Below are positions 30,406-41,132 of a stretch of DNA of 64,000 nt, in pieces. Under the pieces are notes generated by a model. It saw only the letters and a program-made list of their open reading frames with translations, ran no database searches and was not told where the DNA came from. A program made the position numbers and the translations under genes. Positions within the stretch are counted from its first letter, which is position 1; each line of letters starts with the position of its first letter. This DNA is from Bryoerythrophyllum caledonicum (taxonomy: Eukaryota > Streptophyta > Bryopsida > Pottiales > Pottiaceae). Location: the NCBI GenBank assembly GCA_963971425.1, contig OZ020521.1:8325519-8389518 (forward strand), given 5' to 3'.

Positions 30406-32700
30406 AGCGTCTCTGTGTCTGGTACTACACTGGTCGTGAATCGGTGCGGGCTCGTCCCTCGCTCGACTTGTTGTTGTAACCCTTCTTCGTCTGTTCTATC
30501 GACTCTATCTTGTGTCCTTCAACGTAATTGTTGAGGTCGTATCCTGAGTACGCACATTGATACAGGAGTATGCACGTTGATAGAGTATGTACGTTGATGT
30601 TGTATCCTGAAGTACACACGTTTTCGGCACTGTCGTTGTCGTCGCCCCTTCTGCAAATGTTGCCGTTAGGTCTATCCCCAGCACCGAGCCTGGCGCCTAC
30701 TGTTGGTGAGACTCCGAAATGATGACGTGCGTACTTTGCTTTTGGAGGGCTTACGACGTCACTCCGCAACGTCTCTCTGGCTGCAGGTATCGCTCTCCAA
30801 GCCGGACTCCGATATCTTCGTCCAGGTTCTCCGTCTTTTTTCCTGGCGCCGTTGCTGCTAGCTAGGGCTTCCGCTGGTATCGGCGCTTGCACTGATCTTG
30901 TCGCCTTTTACTCCGGGACTTTAGACTCCAAGCTTCGGATCAGATTTCTAGCTTTCAGACCAAACTCCGAGCTTCTCTTCCTGGCGCTGGAATATTCGGA
31001 GCTGTCTCAGACTTCGCCCTGCTTGTTATGTGTCTGCTGGGGTATTCGGACTCCGAGCTCCTCTTGCTGTCTCGTCCCTAATGCCTGTGGTGATTGACTG
31101 CTGTGGATTGTAGTTTGTGGTGTTGACTGCAGAAACTTAGAGACGAGCTTCAGCGTCTTGAAGGTGGACTGTAACAACTTGTTGCAACTTGTGAGAGCTT
31201 GAGTCCACGTCTGTGTAGAGGGGGTCACGGGATCTCCATGCGGTGGTGATGTGCAGGCACTGATCTTTATTGGGGTCGTCTGTCGGTCTTAGCGCTGCCA
31301 CTTCTTTAGCTGGTGTTGTATGCATAGGTTGTCCTCTGATCCGGGCCGTTCTTCTATGTTATGCATGTATCGTTTTGTATGGAGAGAGTGTATCCATATC
31401 AAGTTAACGTCAGTCCACTTCTGGCTAATCAAGATTAAAAACAACAACTTTTGATAGACAAAGGTATGTGATACTTCACAGGTGTAGGGCATCTGCATCG
31501 GTTGTGCGGGTAACGGCTCCTTCTCCAGCATGTCCACTTGCAGGTGTATGTCCGGTGGCTCCTCTTCCAGGAGGTCCTCACACATGTGGGTGTACGTTAC
31601 TCTAGCTGTGCATGTGGTTCTCTGTTTCCCGGAGATAGAGAGAGTGTATCTGCATAGTAAGACAAAGTGAGAGGGTTTGAGAGCAAGGTAGTGGCGAGTT
31701 ATATACCTTGTGATGGGTTGTCGTCGGGTGGATGTCGTTGTGTTTGATGAACGTCGTTGTTTGTGGATTTGTGGCCGTTTAGGGTCGGCTCCTATGGGGT
31801 GCCATTTTGGTGCAGCTTGATGTATGTGATGTTGTAGCTGGAAGTTTAGATCTTGGACTCCCATAGATTTGTCGTTTTTGGTGATGTTGGGGTGGCTAGG
31901 GCTTTGTTGCAGCATCCAGTGGCAGTATGTTCTTGTGCGTTCTTCTTTGTTCCTGTTGTTATTTGGTAAAGATTTGTGATATAAGGAGAGCAAAGGTTTG
32001 AGAGCACTTATTTGGATGTGTACATACCTTAATTTTGTATGATGTTTTGAGGTCTTGTCTTCATGTTGGTGTTGGTGTGTTTGGGACTGTGGTTGGTGGT
32101 GAAGTTATGTTGATTGGCTGGCGGCTCCTTCCTGGTTGTTGTAGTTGTATTCACTTCTGCTGATAAGACAAACAATTTGTGTAAGTTCTGAAGTAGAAGT
32201 TAGAGTACTTACTTGAGCCGAGGGTGATGGGATGTTGTCTGTTGAGAGGGCTGTGGCTTGTCGAAGTTGAGTTGGTGTTGGTGTCGCATGAGTCGCTAGA
32301 GTTTTCGTTGGTGCAGAGGCGGGCTTCCATTGGTGGTCCTTCTGGGGCGTGATTGATGGTGCTACTCCTGAGTCGTCTGTTGTTGCTGTCTCTGACTTGG
32401 TTATTCCTGTCATGGTTAGTTCAGGTGTTGTTGCTGTGAGGAAGTGGCTGCTGCACAGGAGGTTTGTGTTGGCCTTGGTGCTGTGGAGTGGATGCGCTGC
32501 CTTGTGGTGGACTTGGAGGAGGTGGTCCTGCGGTGTTAGTCTAACCATGCTGTTGCTACTATTCGGTGCCTTGTGTGAAGAGTTAGACTTGAATCCTATT
32601 GTATCATCATACTCTAGTGTGTGTATATTATTGTTACAAAAATTGTATTGAAGCATTATGGAATGCAAAGATTCAGTGGAAACTTAACTGATTGTGTGTC
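30406..32700 (-). other. Probable leader of LINE B or a small spliced transcription unit
   Basis: C/A-rich on the minus strand, with moderately long frames (31993-31289, 32668-32105) that show no domain. Three short GT-AG intron-like blocks are visible on the minus strand: about 32212-32160 (GTAAGTACTC ... TTGTCTTATCAG), about 32027-31953 (GTATGTACAC ... AACAACAG) and about 31706-31650 (GTATATAACT ... TTACTATGCAG). The last two share CTCTCAAACC, a possible branch region. It could be a spliced leader or an unrelated small gene. I do not recognise a protein. Confidence 0.35.
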
Positions 32701-32819
32701 TTTGAACGTGAGTCTTGTGCCTTGGCGTCGGTCTTGAGTTTGGTGTGCTTGATAGGCTCTCCTCTTGGTTGATACTTGCATCCAGGTAGACGAGAGGTTT
32801 GGTGTGCGGTGTTTCTATG

Positions 32820-33000
32820 GAGTTGAGGTATCCAGATCTAGATCTAATTGGTTGAGATGGTATGGAGGGTGCACATCTAGTTCTAGATCTGATCCAACAT
32901 AGAGCCCTGCTACAGATCTACTCTCTCAGCCTAAGACTAGATTGTTACATCTCCATTCAAACTCTTTAACAAAAAGATCTAGTACTTCAAATCCCTCCAA
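32820..33000. other. Second AGATCT-rich segment
   Basis: AGATCT occurs five times in about 160 bp (near 32833, 32839, 32885, 32924 and 32975), once in tandem as AGATCTAGATCT, much like 4.73-5.20 kb. It lies beyond the putative leader of LINE B, on the opposite strand orientation from the cluster beyond LINE A. Confidence 0.4.
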
Positions 33001-34699
33001 CGTTCTGTGCACCACAGAAATACCATTCAGCAGCAAAAGAAGAACACACCGGGATTAACAATGAGCCCAACAACCCTCATTGTTGTGTGCATTGCATTTG
33101 CGCCTAACACCTAGAAACCCCTCCTCACCAGGTTTTGCGGAGCTACTCTCTCATCGAAAATCCCTTGAGTTTGGCGTTAAGGTGGGGGCATATCTTATGT
33201 AACAGGTGTTGCCTAAGTGGAATTAGAAGATTGGTTCTACATTTTCTCATTTTACTTATATGTATCATGTATATTATGAATATATCTAATATAAAGTTAA
33301 ATTTTTGTTTTCATTTGAAACACATGGCTTATATAATTCACTTGACATGTACAAGTTCCTTGCAAGTACCAATAAGGATCTTTTAAAGTCATATAAGACT
33401 CAATCAATTATCCATGATTCAAACCACTACCTTTGGCTCCTTTTACAATGTTTTGTGCTATATATAGACGTTTCTATATTGAACGGTTGTTCTAATGGAA
33501 AGGGAAGATAATGAGTGTTACATGAAGTGTTGCTGTTGTAAAGAGAGAAGATTTTTTATGACCCAAGGTGCCTATTATAATGAAATTCATGTTGTATCAG
33601 ATGCTTGTATAAAAGAAGCTAGCTATATCTCCTAAAGTACCCCTACAACATCCTAGGATATGCCTCTTCATCTTTATAGTCTAAAATAAATATTTATACA
33701 ATGAAGCAAAGATACCAATTTTTTTTACTTCTTTTCTTATTTCAATAATCAACCTTTAATAACTTTAAACTTCTATAATCGAATCAACAAGAAGAAGGCG
33801 GTTAAGATTCATGGTACAACATGACCTTTTATTTTTCTTACTTCTCAGAGGCACCTAGAAGAACTTCTAACTTGAGTTTAGAGACTAGCAAGTTGTTCCA
33901 TTAACTTGCAGAGACACAATAGAAGTTTGCATGAAAGAGGCAAATGCAAAATCTAGATTATTCATAGACATGGTATTGTAACACCATGTAAAGTCAACTG
34001 CCTTTACAAGAGCAACTATTACATTATAATAGTAGACTCTGGTCTATAACAAATATTTGCTCTCTACAATACCAATCTGCTTGTAAGAGCAACATTCATC
34101 AACCCAAAAGTCACCCCTCATGACATGCATTACATGTAACAACCCTAAACCATCAATCCATGTCCACTATAGTACTTGTGGAATCTTGATTAAAATCTTC
34201 TTCAAGATCTTCAATTTTTTAACATGGCAAATAAACGGATCTTGAAGAATATCCCATTTCAAAACTTTACCAAACTTCTATTTTTAGAAATAAATAACTA
34301 TTTGGCATATGAGTGTCAAATCCAATCCTAGGATGCGGTATAAGAGATGTGCCAAATATCAACCACTCTTTATAATAGGAAAATTTTGGAAAACAAACAG
34401 GGTTGTTGTAGAGGAAGTTGATTGTTTGTTAAGTACTAGAAATTAAAAGACTAATACCATCACCCTTTAGTGCCGAGGCCGTTGCTTTTGGGTCAATTTT
34501 GGTGCTTTTTGGGGTATAGCTCCTATTGCGTAAATTAGATGCATTTTTTTTGTTGTGAATGTGTCTTGTACTAGCTCATATGCTTCAAATGGAACAATTC
34601 CCAGGAGCATTGGTGCAAGCATTAGAAAGCCACAATGATTCTATGAAGCGAAGTCAACCTGAAATGTACGCTATGTGTAGATACTATTGTGCATTATCT
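33001..34699. other. No gene recognised
   Basis: AT-rich with only short frames (up to 83 codons at 33135-33386) that lack motifs. A small hairpin, AACAATGAG and CTCATTGTT, lies at 33058-33085. I see no transposon ends or RNA genes. Confidence 0.45.
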
Positions 34700-35083
34700 G
34701 CTACACCAAAGACTACATATAGTGTGGACCAGACTCTTTCAAAATACCTACACTAATTCCAATACACGCAAATTATAGTGGTCCACCTCAATTCTTAATC
34801 CACATCAAATCATATTCTTCAGAAAATAGTGTATAATGTTTCAAAATTGTTGACACAAAATTAATGTGGATTATGGAGAGGTGGCGGCCAGTGACGCAGA
34901 GGTGGCAGCAGGTAACGAGGAGTGGAAGATATTTGGTAGTGAGTGGCGGTGAGGTGGCAAAGAATAGCATGACACATGTTGAAATGTGTCCACATCAATT
35001 ATGTTCTAAAACCAAATTGATGTGGTCCACATCATTCTTAACATTACCAATGAATCCACGCTATATTCAGTGTTTGGTGTAGC
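34700..35083. mobile_element. MITE-like element with 29-bp terminal inverted repeats
   Basis: The left end (34700-34728, GCTACACCAAAGACTACATA...) and the reverse complement of the right end (35055-35083) match at 25 of 29 positions. The element is 384 bp, has no coding capacity and is flanked on both sides by TCT, a possible 3-bp target duplication. Subterminal inverted segments (CCACATC, GATGTGG) add hairpin potential. A 3-bp duplication would suit a PIF/Harbinger- or CACTA-type non-autonomous element. The family is unknown to me. Confidence 0.65.
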
Positions 35084-35103
35084 TCTTGTGCGGGATCTAG
35101 TAC

Positions 35104-37088
35104 TGTAGAGCCAAAATGACAAAATTAGTTTTTTTCCGAAAATTAAGTGTAAAAAGGGTTGTAGATATATGGAGAATTAAAAAATTAATGATTAAGTTTA
35201 CACTAAGTAGATAATTAGGTGGAAAGTACCTATTCATATCCAAGAATAAGGAAATAATGGGAAAAGGGTTGGACTCGCACCCTTTGGATAGGTTGTACCT
35301 TTTCATGAATAGATATGAAGAGATGTGAAGATTTAGTGGAATTAATCTTAATGGTTAATGATAGGAAAAACCTCTTGCCAAGAGGTGTGCCTCTTGGATG
35401 TTGAGTAGAATGACTAGCTTGAATTTTTAGCATTCTTGGCCATTACCATAGAAATTCCTTGAAGGAAGGTTGGAGTGAGCCCTAGCTTTAGGTGAAAGAG
35501 CTAGTTGATGACTCTTAATGTTGTAAGAGTATTTAATTTTATATATGAATATATAATTGTTATTGAATTTGCATATGTAGAGTCTTGTGACTTGAGTTAT
35601 ATGTATAATTGCAATATTATGTGAACTTCATTGCATAAATTTGACATTGTGTGTTGTAAATACAAGTGCATGCATTAGGTATTAATTGTGGATAAAATTC
35701 CTATGCATGAATGCATGGTATATTTATTCTTCATGAAATAAGTTAGGGAAATACCCTAACTACTAAGGTCGTGTGTGTGACCTTGTGTGTGTGTTGGAGC
35801 ATTAATCATGAGTGTGAAGATTAATGGAGATAATGTGAAATTAAGTGACTTAGTACATGAGATGTGTGATGCATAAGTACTTAATAAGATCTCGAGTGTG
35901 AGTGAGCATAACTTGAGTATCATAAGAATAAGAATGGAGTTCTTATTCGTGTTAATGCAATTTATGCAATAAACATCAAGAGTGGCATACCTTGATGCAT
36001 GGCAAGAGTGTCATATTATGCATACAAAAAATTGGCATTAAGTCTAACCTTAATAGAATGGATTCTCTAAGGTAGGCTAAGTTGTGAGTATTTAAAAGAA
36101 TCTAGCATAAGAGAGAAAATAAGGAATAAATCCCAAAGAAAGACTTAAGAACAGAACATAGAAACTTAAGAATCTTAAGTCCAAGTTTGGATACATAAGC
36201 TTATGAAGATTGAGATCTTAAGTACCAATAGACCCTTAAGTTTAAGGGCTGGGACTTAAGATCCGTATGAGTGAGAATATGGGACATCATTTGCATTCAG
36301 TGAGATGCATTCCCGATTCTGGAAGTTTTAAGACAGAAACTTAAGAACACTGTAGGGCTGAATTGGTCTAGACAATACAGGTTCTTAAGAATCAGTCCCG
36401 ATTGAGTAAGTGAGTGCTTAAGAACTCAAGGACAGAAACTGTGTTCTTAAGAACATGGAGTCAACTAAGAGCGAAGTCTTAAGTAAAATTCAGACATCTT
36501 AAAGACTAAGTGGTACGAGTAAGTGTGGAACACCGCGGTCTTTAAGGGATAATTGTGGGTAAGTGAACTTAAGTGGAGACTTAAGAGGTGAACTCTTTAA
36601 GACTTAAGTTAACTTGTGTATGGGATTTTTGAGACTAACCATTGTCTTAAGAACGTGATCACGTGGACCGAGTGGACGGACGTGAAAAGTGGAGCGTTTT
36701 TGCATGAGGTAAGAATGTGAATTCTTAAAGATTGTAATTAAAAGAACCAATGCAATGAGACTTAATGGAAACTTCCATTAGCCCAGTGTGGCAAGTGTTT
36801 AAGGATTAGTGGCATAAGCACAATCTTAGAAGGACTAATGTACCGTCTTAAGGCACGAGAGATCCTTTGGGATTAGACTTTGTGGGTGGATCCCTTAAGA
36901 GTGATGCTAACCGCCCTAATTCCCTAAAAATAGATAGATAACCTTAAGAATTAACCAAAAAGATAGCTTTAACGACACAATTAATCTCCAATTACTTAAA
37001 ACTAGGCGTATGATCATCCCCGTAACGAATCCTATGAGGTGTGGGTACACTTGGGTGTTTTCTTAGAGTGGTGAAAACCATCGCTACA
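35104..37088 (+). repeat. 5' LTR of the Tat/Ogre-like element
   Basis: 1,985 bp, TG...CA. The 3' half is exceptionally dense in the palindrome CTTAAG, often extended to TTCTTAAGAA (about fifteen between 36.1 and 36.7 kb). It should contain promoter and polyadenylation signals; I could not place them confidently. Confidence 0.93.
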
Positions 37089-37094
37089 TTTTTT

Positions 37095-37112
37095 TGGCGA
37101 CCATGCTGGGGA
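37095..37112 (+). promoter_or_regulatory. Primer-binding site
   Basis: TGGCGACCATGCTGGGGA lies six bases after the LTR end. The TGGCGAC...GCTGGGGA pattern is close to the tRNA-Arg-type primer site reported for Ogre elements. It is the start point of minus-strand DNA synthesis in this family. Confidence 0.7.
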
Positions 37113-37300
37113 TGGTACCGTCGAGTTTTTTTTAAGAGATTTAAATTAGGAAAGCTGTCAAACTTAAGTCAATTACTTAAGTAAACTATCATAGCATTTA
37201 GTTTTTTGTGAAGTTATAAACCTTGGAATTACTGAAAAAAATTATTAAAAATTAAAAATTAAATATTAAAAAAAAAAAAAAAAAAAACTTTTTGTAAAGA

Positions 37301-37819
37301 GTGAAGACATGTTGTTACAACATGTCTACTTTTCCATGGGAGGTTTCTGAAGAAGCATTGAGTGACTTCTTTAGTGGTCCATATTTGTTTAGCGCCCTTT
37401 ATCGTGTTTATAGAGGTGCGTATTACGGACAAGGATTTCAATTTTATGGGGCTCACCTAAAAATTGATCAATCATTTAATGAAAAATTTGAACAACTACC
37501 CTTAGAAATTAAACAATTAATTTTAAACAAAGTATGGAATAAGGGTGAGGGTTTTAATGAAGTAATTGTCAAGAAAAAGACTTTATATTTAAAATATCAA
37601 CTACACTACCTTTTTGCTCAATATGGTAGATTGAAACTTCAAACACAACCATTAATTTCTAGAGGCTTAGGGGCTTGGAACGGATACAAGTTTAATCAAG
37701 AAACTTATATCTTTGTTTATAGTAAACAAAACTTAGAGAGCAAAGTATTCTTTCCCGACTTCTTATCTAAAGATCCAGAAGTTCCTGTGAGTGTAGCCTT
37801 TGATTTATTATGTATTTAA
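37301..37819 (+). CDS. Leader small ORF a, 172 aa, unknown
   Basis: The first of four small ORFs between the primer site and gag. It encodes a protein rich in aromatic residues (GPYLFSALYRVYRGAYYGQG) with a mixed hydrophobic and basic body. I recognise no family. Its last 20 nt overlap the next ORF. Ogre-type elements are known to carry an extra ORF upstream of gag, and this may be its counterpart. Confidence 0.5.
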   Translation: MKTCCYNMSTFPWEVSEEALSDFFSGPYLFSALYRVYRGAYYGQGFQFYGAHLKIDQSFNEKFEQLPLEIKQLILNKVWNKGEGFNEVIVKKKTLYLKYQLHYLFAQYGRLKLQTQPLISRGLGAWNGYKFNQETYIFVYSKQNLESKVFFPDFLSKDPEVPVSVAFDLLCI

Positions 37820-38132
37820 AAAAATGAGTTCCTCAAATGAAACTTTTAAGGAACAACGAACAAGGTTGAAAAGATTATTAATAATTTATTCTAAAATTCA
37901 ATATAATGAGGGGAAATTATTTAGACTTTTGGGGACAGAAATAGAACGCATTAAAGAAAACAACCAACATTCCATTAATAGAAAAAAAATCATCAATACT
38001 TTTTTACAAAAATTCAATTACCCAAGAGAATTAATAATAGAACCATTGTCACGAGAATTTAAGATAGAACCATTTGCCCTGACTGATTGGCGTCACTATT
38101 GTTACCTCAATGGAGCAAATGAGAAAAATTGA
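37800..38132 (+). CDS. Leader small ORF b, 110 aa, first of three paralogues
   Basis: A Lys/Glu-rich, probably helical protein. The pattern LLIIYSKIQY, then EIERI, then NYPREL is shared in order with small ORFs c and d, so the three look like a tandem triplication. A second in-frame ATG (MSSSNE, nine codons in) is an alternative start. The function is unknown. It overlaps its upstream neighbour by 20 nt and its downstream neighbour by 23 nt. Confidence 0.5.
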   Translation: MIYYVFKKMSSSNETFKEQRTRLKRLLIIYSKIQYNEGKLFRLLGTEIERIKENNQHSINRKKIINTFLQKFNYPRELIIEPLSREFKIEPFALTDWRHYCYLNGANEKN

Positions 38133-38391
38133 ACGCCTAAATTCTAAAAGTGAAAGAAATAAGTCCCTTAAATTCTTATATGCAAGAATAGCTTATTATG
38201 AAACTTTCATTAGTCAGGATAGGAAATATTTGGATATAGTAGAAACTGAAATAGAGAGATTGATTGAACAAGCAAAAGAATGGTTGAGTGAACTTGAGAT
38301 AGGGGAATTGTTGGCATATTTGGGTTACCCCATAAATAAAGAGAAGGAATTAAACCTATCTATGGAGGCTCTCCACCTTTGTTCAAGTTAA
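38110..38391 (+). CDS. Leader small ORF c, 93 aa, second paralogue
   Basis: It shares with its neighbours the blocks LYARIAYYE, KYLDIVETEIERLIE, EWLSELEIGELLAYLGYP and EALHLC. It has a predicted mostly helical, acidic composition with regular hydrophobic spacing. The next ORF begins 13 nt before its end, in another frame. No known domain was recognised. Confidence 0.5.
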   Translation: MEQMRKIERLNSKSERNKSLKFLYARIAYYETFISQDRKYLDIVETEIERLIEQAKEWLSELEIGELLAYLGYPINKEKELNLSMEALHLCSS

Positions 38392-38714
38392 AATTCTCTA
38401 TAATTCCATACAAGTACCCCAATGACAAAATGAACCGAGAGAGTGATCCTTTATGTACCCCAGTTAATGGTGGGAAAATAATTAGAAGATTAATCATTAC
38501 AATTTGTGCTTATCACCGTATAGGACCTTATGATGGGGAATATTTGAAAATAGCCGAAAGTGAGATAGACCTTTTAATAGGTATAGCCAGTGAATGGTTG
38601 GGAGAAAATGAAATGGGAGCCTTATTAACTATGTATAAGTATCCACGAAACATTGCATGGGAAGTTGAGGGAATGAAGCTTACAGAGGAAGCAATTTATC
38701 TTTGTTTAAATTAA
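38379..38714 (+). CDS. Leader small ORF d, 111 aa, third paralogue
   Basis: Shares with ORF c the blocks ITICAYHRI, EYLKIAESEIDLLI, EWLGENEMGALL, KYPR and EAIYLCLN. An internal ATG (MNRESD, 18 codons in) is an alternative start. The last small ORF before gag; about 240 nt of non-coding A-rich sequence follow. Confidence 0.5.
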   Translation: MFKLKFSIIPYKYPNDKMNRESDPLCTPVNGGKIIRRLIITICAYHRIGPYDGEYLKIAESEIDLLIGIASEWLGENEMGALLTMYKYPRNIAWEVEGMKLTEEAIYLCLN

Positions 38715-38957
38715 AAATTTAAAAATTAAGTTCAGAATAAGGATAAAAATAAAAAACCTATGGGGATTACTAATGTCAGGAAAAGACAAAGAGAAAAGAG
38801 AAAAACAAAAAGTCGAGAGAGCTCAACGTTATAAGAAAAGGGTAGAGAGGAAACAACCAACTATAGTGTTAGGAGTACATAATCCTACCTTTAACCTGTT
38901 ACAACTCCTTCTCCCTTCAAACTAGATGAGGAAATAGAAATAGCCTTAGAAAAGGCA

Positions 38958-41132
38958 TTGAGACAAACAAAAAAGGAGACAACATATAAAACACTACCCG
39001 ATCCTCCAAATTCTCCTCAGTCAGACACAAAGACACCACAATTTACCCCAGAAGAGTTAGTATTTGCAGCCTTAAAAAATCCTAGGAAGAAATATATAGG
39101 AAAAAGAAAAGATAAAAAATATACGAGTCACTCTTGTTGTTCTAGTAGCCCGGAAGAAGTAAATTGGGAGACCCAAAGTGAGAAGGTTTGGTCTAAATCC
39201 TTAGAAAAGGAAGGATCCTCAGAAGAGGAAGAAGTGGATGAAAAACCTAACATTCATGATCAACAACTTGATGAGTTAGAGCGATTGTTTAGAACCCCCA
39301 TACCCCAATCTTTAATAAATCGTACATATGAAGTAGGTAACTCCTCAGACCAAACAAACTTTGAAACTCCCTATCCAAGTCCTTTTGCCCAAGAATTTGA
39401 GTCAATACCAATATTTACTCATAGTGAAGCAAAAGAATCTATTGACCATTTTCTGAATGATAGACCATTGGAAAATGAAGAAGAAAAGCATAAGTTTCGT
39501 AAGGAGTTATTAGAAGCTTTTAGTCAAATTCTTAGACCTACCACTTTAAACTTTGACATACAAGAAGAGATTGACCAAATTAGTGTAGAAGGAGCGGAAT
39601 TTAAGTATAATCCTATTAAAGAGGAAAAGTTAGATGTAGGTGAGCAAAGTGAGCCTAAAGAAGGTGAAAGTTTATTTAATAGTGAAAGTAAAGAAGAAGA
39701 GCACTCAGAACCACCAGTGCGAGAAGAGAGTCCAGCTGGACTCCCCTCACATACTTCTGGGAGGACTTCTCCTTTTGACTCTTCTTCTGCTAGTTCTACC
39801 TCTAGCAGGTCCTCATTATCCTCACCACCTTCAACCCCTCCTACTCCAGACGACCCTTTTGTTAATCCCCTTGCTATGGCGCATCATAGGATGCTTAATA
39901 TAGCTCCATTTCCCATATTCTATGGTGACTTGGGAGAAGATCCAGATTCCTACTTGGAAAAATTTCAAGTAGTAGCAATAGCTAATAATTTAGCAATTGA
40001 TAAGTACATCACTAGTTTTCCTGGTAATTTACTAGGGGAAGCTCAGAGGTGATATGCGGCATTAGATCCTCAACCAATAAACTGGGATGCTTTAAAAGAA
40101 GCATTTTTGACCAGGTTCAGACCCCAATCTTATCATAATACTTTGCAGGATCAGTTACAAAGTTTTCAAATGTATCCCACAGAAACTATAGCCGGATATT
40201 ATACTCGGCTTAGAAACTTATTGAATAGATGGCGAGATCATAATATGCCAGAAGCATGGATCACTAATACCTTTACCAGAGGTTTATTAGATCCTATGTG
40301 TATATACCAGGTTAAACTTTCCAACCCGGCAAATTTAAATGCAGCATATGAAGCTGCTAGAAATTGGGAAGCTGCTATGCAGCGATCTAATATGTTGTTA
40401 CAAACAAAAAGAATTCCATATCAGGATCCATATCTTTTACCTGTATCTACTCAATATGGGATGGATAATAGTGGAAGAGATTATTATCCTAGGTCAACAT
40501 CTAGTCAACCCCAATTAACCATACAAGGACCACCTCATCCTCGAGAGCAACAACTTGCGTTGATGCCTCCAAGTCATGAGGAAAATGAGCTACAAGCCTT
40601 ACAAAAACAATTTAGGGAATTGTCAGTTCAAGTTAATGAAGGAAAAAATAAAAGACCTAAGGCTACCAATCAACGAACTAATATTTGGTGTAGTAATTGT
40701 AAGGGACATGGACACTTGGCCACCGAGTGTAGATATCCTATAGGAGGAACACCTAAGCTTAAATGTGCTTATTGTGGTGCAAAGGGTCATGATATAACTA
40801 CTTGTAGAAATATCAAGGAAGTTAAGGCCTTAGTACAAGAGCAACCTTCTCAAAATAATAACCAGAAACAACCTTATAGAATTACATCCAAACAACCTTT
40901 CACAAGACCAGGAAACAATAATAACAATCCGAGAAGAAATAATGGTTATAGTCAACATCAAGTTTGGAGAGAACCTAACCAAGATAGAAACAAAGAAGTA
41001 ATATGTTATAGATGTGAGAGCCAGGTCATTATTCTAGGGAATGCACAAATGCACGTCAACAAGTTGGTTTTAATCCCTTGTGTGGGAGATGTGGCCAAAC
41101 AGGACATGTTTCTACCTTTTGCACAGCCATAA
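38958..41132 (+). pseudogene. gag region of the Tat/Ogre-like element
   Basis: Encodes a long hydrophilic, acidic N-terminal part with Ser/Pro-rich stretches. A capsid-like core follows at about 39.9-40.4 kb (FPIFYGDLGEDPDSYLEKF; LQDQLQSF; ETIAGYYTRLRNL), typical of plant Ty3 Gag, and then CCHC knuckles at about 40.69-40.82 kb (CSNCKGHGHLATEC; CAYCGAKGHDITTC). Gag forms the particle and packages the RNA. The region is not intact as a reading frame. It overlaps the start of pol by a few tens of bases. Confidence 0.8.

Larger units (their letters stand above)
21780..30420 (-). mobile_element. LINE copy B, related to A, decayed and lacking the APE domain
   Basis: A minus-strand non-LTR element with ORF1 at 29601-28028 and ORF2 pieces from 27490 to 21780. 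Protein identity to copy A is roughly 75-80% in the RT by eye, so it is a sister subfamily and not a recent duplicate. ORF2 keeps the 2A motif, RT, the PCIF1-like domain, parts of RNase H, the finger and the R2-type endonuclease. The whole APE endonuclease region (about 250-400 residues in A) is absent. I see about six or seven frameshifts or nonsense changes. No poly(A) is visible at the 3' end, where homology to A stops at the ORF2 stop codon (about 21780). The 5' limit is unknown. Confidence 0.78.
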
